Shown here: piece after piece, positions 58,584-64,000 of the stretch
Layout: the number at the start of each line of letters is the position of its first letter
Numbering within the stretch: position 1 is the stretch's first letter
Assembly: GCA_012861695.1 (NCBI GenBank)
Contig: JAAOOA010000594.1
Location: 206,905-270,904, forward strand
Length of the DNA stretch: 64,000 bases
Origin: Trematomus loennbergii
Lineage: Eukaryota; Chordata; Actinopteri; Perciformes; Nototheniidae
Direction: 5' to 3'
Notes under the pieces: model-generated
What the model was told of the DNA's origin: nothing
Databases searched by the model: none
What the model saw: the letters and a program-made list of their open reading frames with translations, nothing else
Made by a program: the position numbers and the translations under genes

Positions 58584-59635
58584 ACCGATTATTAAACCTT
58601 AGAGATATTATTTATTATTATGAAATGATTCTGATTGTATATAACATAAATAAATATATGATTGTAGGCATTATCCAGGTATCTGCCGAAACATTGGCGT
58701 GTCATTATAAAGTTCAAACAAGAGAAACGTGGATTTAGGCAACACAAAAAAAAGATAATGCACTTGATAACTATATAGAGACAGTCTACATTATCTCGTC
58801 ACTTCTGCCCAGAAGCATCAGCAAACTTGGAGATTGATTTCTCACAATCTTCGTCCAAACAGCCCCGAATGTTCCCTGCAGCAAAATGCATTTAGGGCAG
58901 CATGGAGCGCCCTCAATACCCTGAGAAGACAGACCATCAGACAAAACATTACGAGGGCAACTTGCTCCAGCGGACAGCACTCTCCCCTCAGGAGGCCATA
59001 CCTCAAAAATAGCCAGCTCCACTCAATCACAGTTACTTCTGTCTGTTACAGAACATCGGTTGGCTGCTTCGAGTAGTTATTGGGGAATCCATCTTTGATT
59101 CAAATCCATTTAACTTATGCTCCAAGCAAGGAAACAACTGATCTTTTTCCTCAAAGCATGTTTTAGAAATATATTTTGTTCCCGTATGATTACTGTAACA
59201 AAGAGAAGAGTGCAAATGTACAGAAGCCATGAGTGGGCGGCAAACTATCCATGTGAAGCTTTTGCTGGACTCAGTTGAAGGCTAATTGACTGGAAGCAGA
59301 GTGCAGTGTTGAGAGTGAATTGCTACAAGGATTATTTTAACTATACCAACTGTGGCTTGCTGAAAGCGATGACCTTTACACGACAAGTTATTGTGAGTGA
59401 CCTGAATAGTTGGATGCCGCCTGAACCAAGTTCACATTGTTCCTTTCATGTTATTTGTAATGATGTATTGTTTTATGGGATTTATTTACAGATAATGCAA
59501 TCCTTATTTTGAAATCTAAACAATCTAAACTGTGAGCTATTTTTATTCACATTTCTCATGATCAATGAAATCTGTATACATACTGTAATTGCATCTTCTT
59601 ATCACCGATTATCACCGATTATTAAACCTTAGAGA
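58584..59635. mobile_element. Insertion of about 1 kb between 22-bp direct repeats
   Basis: ACCGATTATTAAACCTTAGA plus GA occurs at 58,584-58,605 and again at 59,614-59,635, flanking 1,008 bp. A long flanking duplication suggests retroposition, though it could be recombination. A plus-strand frame at 58,834-59,076 (NAFRAAWSALNTLRRQTIRQ) lies inside; I do not recognise it. No terminal inverted repeats and no clear poly-A tail. Confidence 0.6.
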
Positions 59636-59921
59636 ACCTTATTATCTCCTTGGATGTCCGGTGGGTCTGCAGCAGGCTTCATCTGAAACTGAGATTTCTG
59701 AGTTTCTTTCACTGTCCTTTTTTCTGTAGAGGAAGTAAAGAAACTGTAACTCTGGATTTATTTGTTGTTTGAGGTGCAGTATATGACTCAGCAGCTTTAA
59801 GACATGAAGACACTATTATTTTACACTTCGCTCTAATGAAAGTAGGCGGGGCCAGAAATGACTTTAGCGCCCTTTCTAGGAACATTGCTTTCTAAAGTTA
59901 CATCATGTTTTCTTTATTCAG

Positions 59922-60093
59922 TCTGACGCTGCAGGTTGTCAGAGATCAGCTGTTCTGCTCTGATCTCAGCTCTGAAGTCCAACCCTTCACATCTGAGAGT
60001 TCTGGACCTGAGTTACAACAAGCTGCAGGATTCAGGAGTGGAGCTGCTGAGAGATCTTCTGGAGAGTCCAGACTGCAGACTGGAGGCTCTCTG
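59922..60093 (+). pseudogene. NLR gene, LRR exon 2, two bases short
   Basis: Exon after TTTATTCAG, before GTCAGTAAG. In the LRR frame it reads [20 protein letters not shown] then [20 protein letters not shown] and [13 protein letters not shown]. The first codons (TCTGACGCTGCAGG) are two bases shorter than in the third LRR exon, so entering from the usual phase gives a wrong frame. 172 bp against the usual 174. Confidence 0.83.
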
Positions 60094-61062
60094 GTCAGTA
60101 AGGGGTCGACTCTCTGCTGGTTCAGCAGTATTGTATTAAACACAGGGAGGTGGAGGTCCTCTCACTGGGGAATCTCTCCAGGTCCACCTTCCAGGCGTAG
60201 CCTAGCTTAGCACAACAAATCATGGATGTTACCATTGTCTGCAGTTTCTCCTTTTGTTCATCTTATGTTTCTTTTCTTTCATTCTCCCAAGAACAATATA
60301 ATGCAAGCTGACAATGCAAAGCCACATGTTAGTCAGTGCAGCTTGTTACCAGACATATGGGATTCTACAGAACATGTGTTGACTGTGGCAGACTAATGTT
60401 GAGCTTTACATTAAAATACAACAAGAAAATCCTACACTTCATAATTCACTCTGAACATTGAAACACCTGGAGTTCATTTTATATTCTCTATCAGGTTTCT
60501 TTTATAAATGATATAATAAACAGTTTAATAGTTAATACATATTTCTATCAAAACTATTAAACACTTACAAATAATGTCAGGTTTAGCTGTTTCTCACATT
60601 TGTATGAAGCTACATGATGCTCATACTGACTGAGGAGTTTAAACTGAAGATGCTTTGGATGTATGGCTCCACTATTCCTGAAATAAATATTCTCTATTTA
60701 TTTTTTATCACATTTCTAAATTCATCCCGACATATTTGTCATATTTGTAAAGTGTGTGATCTTGAGTTGAATCAGTTTCAGTGGGTTTGTATTAGTCTGG
60801 CTGCACATCATGAGTTAGTGTAGATGGAGCAGAGGTTCAGATGTGAAGTCTCCACTTTTTATTGAAGGTGAAGCACGTTGTCTTTCATATTAATGAGAGC
60901 TCTTTTCTCTTTCTGGATCTTACAGTTTTTAACCTGTCAGGATGTCCACTTTATAAACTCCTACATTCTCTACTTCTCCAGCTATAAACAGATTATTGAA
61001 CCTTGAATATTTTAAGCTGAAACTTTGTTTTTCTAAACTTACATCATGTTTTCTTTATTCAG
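60094..61062. other. NLR intron
   Basis: No exon recognised. The plus-strand frame at 60,614-60,823 has no family resemblance. Confidence 0.5.
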
Positions 61063-61233
61063 TCTGGTGGGCTGCAGTTTGTCAGAGATCAGCTGTTCTG
61101 CTCTGATCTCAGCTCTGAAGTCCAACCCATCACATCTGAGAGTCTGTACCTGAGACAACGCTCTGCAGGATTCAGGAGTGGAGCTGCTGAGAGATCTTCT
61201 GGAGAGTCCAGACTGCAGACTGGAGGATCTCAG
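61063..61233 (+). pseudogene. NLR gene, LRR exon 3, three bases short with internal stop
   Basis: Exon after TTTATTCAG, before GTCAGTT. Reads [20 protein letters not shown] then NPSHLR, breaks at GAGAGTCTGTACCTGAG (one base missing, creating TGA), loses two more bases, and resumes [20 protein letters not shown]. 171 bp against 174. Very similar to LRR exon 2, as is usual for tandem LRR exons of this family. Further LRR exons and any C-terminal B30.2 domain would lie beyond the window, after the minisatellite. Confidence 0.83.
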
Positions 61234-61327
61234 GTCAGTTCTCCATCTTTAACTTCTGTGCTGAGATGAATATGTGAGAGTTGTGTTGACTCTGAGCTGC
61301 AGACATCAGGCTGATATGATCCTGATC

Positions 61328-64000
61328 CCCCTTGTTCCTCTCTCTCTCCCCCTTCGTTCCTCTCTCTCTCCCCCTTCGTCCTCTCTCTCCCCCCTTCGTT
61401 CCTCTCTCTCTCCCCCCTTCGTTCCTCTCTCTCTCCCCCCTTCGTTCCTCTCTCTCTCTCCCCCTTCGTTCCTCTCTCTCTCTCCCCCCTTCGCTCCTCT
61501 CTCTCCCCCCCTTCGTCCTCTCTCTCTCTCCCCCTTCGTTCCTCTCTCTTCCCCCCTTCGTTCCTCTCTCTCTCTCCCCCCTTCGCTCCTCTCTCTCCCC
61601 CCCTTCGCTCCTCTCTCTTCCCCCCTTCGTTCCTCTCTCTCTCCCCCCTTCGTTCCTCTCTCTCTCCCCCCCTTCGCTCCTCTCTCTCTCCCCCTTCGTT
61701 CCTCTCTCTCTCTCCCCCCTTCGCTCCTCTCTCTCTCTCCCCCCTTCGCTCCTCTCTCTCTCCCCCTTCGTTCCTCTCTCTCTCCCCCCTTCGCTCCTCT
61801 CTCTCTCCCCCCTTCGTTCCTCTCTCTCTCCCCCTTCGTTCCTCTCTCTCTCTCCCCCCTTCGTTCCTCTCTCTCTCCCCCTTCGTTCCTCTCTCTCTCT
61901 CCCCCCTTCGTTCTCTCTCTCTCCCCCCTTCGCTCTCTCTCTCTCCCCCCTTCGTTCCTCTCTCTCTCCCCCCTTCGTTCCTCTCTCTCTCTCCCCCTTC
62001 GCTCCTCTTCTCTCCCCCCTTCGTTCCTCTCTCTCTCCCCCTTCGCTCCTCTCTCTCTCCCCCCTTCGCTCCTCTCTCTCTCCCCCCCTTCGTTCCTCTC
62101 TCTCTCCCCCTTCGTTCCTCTCTCTTCTCCCCCCTTCGCTCCTCTCTCTCTCCCCCTTCGCTCTCTCTCTCTCCCCCCTTCGCTCCTCTCTCTCTCTCCC
62201 CCCTTCGCTCTCTCTCTCTCCCCCCTTCGTTCCTCTCTCTCTCTCCCCCCTTCGCTCCTCTCTCTCTCCCCCCTTCGTTCCTCTCTCTCCCCCCTTCGTT
62301 CCTCTCTCTCTCTCCCCCCTTCGTTCCTCTCTCTCTCCCCCTTCGTTCCTCTCTCTCTCCCCCCTTCGCTCCTCTCTCTCTCCCCCCTTCGTTCCTCTCT
62401 CTCTCCCCCCTTCGTTCCTCTCTCTCTCCCCTTCGTTCCTCTCTCTCTCCCCCCTTCGCTCCTCTCTCTCTCCCCCCTTCGTTCCTCTCTCTCTCCCCCC
62501 TTCGCTCCTCTCTCTCTCCCCCTTCGTTCCTCTCTCTCTCTCCCCCTTCGCTCCTCTCTCTCTCCCCCTTCGCTCCTCTCTCTCTCCCCCCTTCGCTCCT
62601 CTCTCTCTCCCCCCCTTCGTTCCTCTCTCTCCCCTTCGCTCCTCTCTCTCTCCCCCTTCGCTCCTCTCTCTCTCCCCCCTTCGCTCCTCTCTCTCTCCCC
62701 CTTCGCTCCTCTCTCTCTCCCCCCGATCGTTCTCTCTCTCTCCCCCTTCGTTCCTCTCTCTCTCCCCCTTCGCTCCTCTCTCTCTCCCCCTTCGTTCCTC
62801 TCTCTCTCCCCTTCCCCTCTCTCTCCCCCCCTTCGTGCTCTCTCTCTCCCCCCCTTCGTTCCTCTCTCTCTCCCCCTTCGCTCCTCTCTCTCTCCCCCCT
62901 TCGTTCTCTCTCTCTCTCCCCCCTTCGTTCCTCTCTCTCTCCCCCCTTCGCTCCTCTCTCTCTCCCCCCTTCGCTCTCTCTCTCTCCCCCCCTTCGTTCC
63001 TCTCTCTCCCCCCTTCGCTCCTCTCTCTCTCCCCCTTCGCTCCTCTCTCTCTCCCCCTTCGTTCCTCTCTCTCTCCCCCCTTCGCTCTCTCTCTCTCCCC
63101 CTTCGTTCCTCTCTCTCTCCCCCTTCGTTCCTCTCTCTCTCCCCCTTCGTCCTCTCTCTCTCCCCCCTTCGTTCCTCTCTCTCTCCCCTCCCCTCTCTTC
63201 TCCCCCCCTTCGTCCTCTCTCTCTCTCCCCCTTTCCTCTCTCTCTCCCCCCCTTCGCTCCTCTCTCTCTCCCCCTTCGTTCCTCTCTCTTCTCCCCTTCG
63301 TTCCTCTCTCTCTCTCCCCCTTCGTTCCTCTCTCTCCCCCCTTCGTTCCTCTCTCTCTCCCCCCTTCGCTCCTCTCTCTCTCCCCCCTTCGTCCTCTCTC
63401 TCTCCCCCTTCGTTCCTCTCTCTCTCCCCCTTCGCCTCTCTCTCCCCCCCTTCGCTCCTCTCTCTCTCCCCCTTCGTTCCTCTCTCTCTCCCCCTTCGCT
63501 CTCTCTCTCTCTCCCCCCTTCGCTCCTCTCTCTCTCCCCCCTTCGTTCCTCTCTCTCTCTCCCCCTTCGCTCCTTCTCTCTCCCCCCTTCGTTCCTCTCT
63601 CTCTCCCCCTTCGCTCCTCTCTCTCTCCCCCCTTCGTTCCCTCTCTCTCTCCCCTTCGCTCCTCTCTCTCTCCCCCCCTTCGCTCTCTCTCTCTCCCCCC
63701 TTCGTTCCTCTCTCTCTCCCCCTTCGCTCCTCTCTCTCTCCCCTTCGCTGCTCTCTCTCTCCCCCTTCGCTCCTCTCTCTCTCCCCCCTTCGCTGCTCTC
63801 TCTCTCCCCCTTCGCTCCTCTCTCTCTCCCCCCTTCGTCTCTCTCTCTCCCCCCTTCGTTCCTCTCTCTCTCCCCCTTCGTTCCTCTCTCTCTCCCCCTT
63901 CCCTCTCTCTCCTCCCCCTTTTCCTCTCTCTCTCTCCCCCCTTCGCTCTCTCTCTCTCCCCCCTTCGCTCCTCTCTCTCTCCCCCTTCGTTCCTCTCTCT
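61328..64000. repeat. Pyrimidine-rich minisatellite, about 23-bp unit, runs off the window
   Basis: Units such as TTCGTTCCTCTCTCTCTCCC plus CCC, with TTCGCTCC variants, repeated over 2.67 kb, about 110-120 units judging by length. The plus strand is almost only C and T; nearly every G is in the single CpG of each unit, and A is nearly absent (one GATCG at about 62,725). It begins 95 bp after LRR exon 3, within an NLR intron. Confidence 0.97.

Noticed and set aside
58834..59076. Plus-strand 80-residue frame as an NLR exon
   Set aside because: No splice signals or LRR/NACHT similarity, and it lies inside an insertion bounded by direct repeats.

Overview
This is nuclear DNA from a ray-finned fish, probably a percomorph. 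Three things show it: exons of the vertebrate genes COX5A and FAM219B, an NLR-type immune gene with the fish-specific FISNA-NACHT arrangement and leucine-rich-repeat exons of about 174 bp, and a dense load of typical teleost repeats (hAT, piggyBac-like and Harbinger-like elements, LINE fragments, SINE tails, long CA/TG microsatellites, and AGTAC-type dispersed repeats). Coding sequence is a small fraction of the window. Most open frames are repeat artefacts, above all Cys/Val and His/Thr frames inside CA/TG tracts.

Layout. 1-4,320 is a shrunken copy of 21,513-36,895. The larger copy carries, all on the minus strand, COX5A exons 2-4 (23.8 down to 21.2 kb) and FAM219B exons 1-4 (35.7 down to 30.3 kb). 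The left copy keeps only COX5A exon 2 and FAM219B exon 1; it has lost COX5A exon 3 in a deletion of about 0.52 kb and FAM219B exons 2-4 in a gap of about 9.6 kb. 4.3-21.1 kb is a field of transposons: a truncated LINE split by a hAT-like insertion with a perfect 8-bp target duplication, several other non-autonomous hAT-like elements, and CA microsatellites. 25.3-34.4 kb (between COX5A exon 2 and FAM219B exon 2) is filled by minisatellites, a Harbinger-like element, a hAT-like element and a piggyBac-like element. 37-50 kb is again transposons. Its centre is a three-layer nest at 40,898-44,550 in which each layer has its own intact target duplication, and an unoccupied version of the outer site lies near 37.65 kb.

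50.6-61.2 kb is an NLR (NLRC3-like, fish NLR-C type) locus on the plus strand: two N-terminal repeat exons, a short linker exon, a large FISNA-NACHT exon and three LRR exons. NACHT is intact through Walker A, Walker B and the sensor region. From 55.92 kb on there are many small frame breaks, and all three LRR exons and the second N-terminal exon have off-frame lengths. As sequenced it cannot encode a complete receptor: it is a pseudogene or an assembly with uncorrected indels. From 61.33 kb to the window end lies about 2.7 kb of pyrimidine-rich minisatellite with about one CpG per unit.

COX5A and FAM219B are also neighbours in other vertebrates (from memory), which supports both calls. I found no COX5A exon 1 and no FAM219B exon after exon 4, so neither gene is complete here. 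No tRNA, rRNA, CRISPR array or bacterial-type operon was seen. I did not find a convincing new biological system; the most notable structures are the gene-pair duplication, the transposon nest, the damaged NLR gene and the CpG-phased minisatellite.
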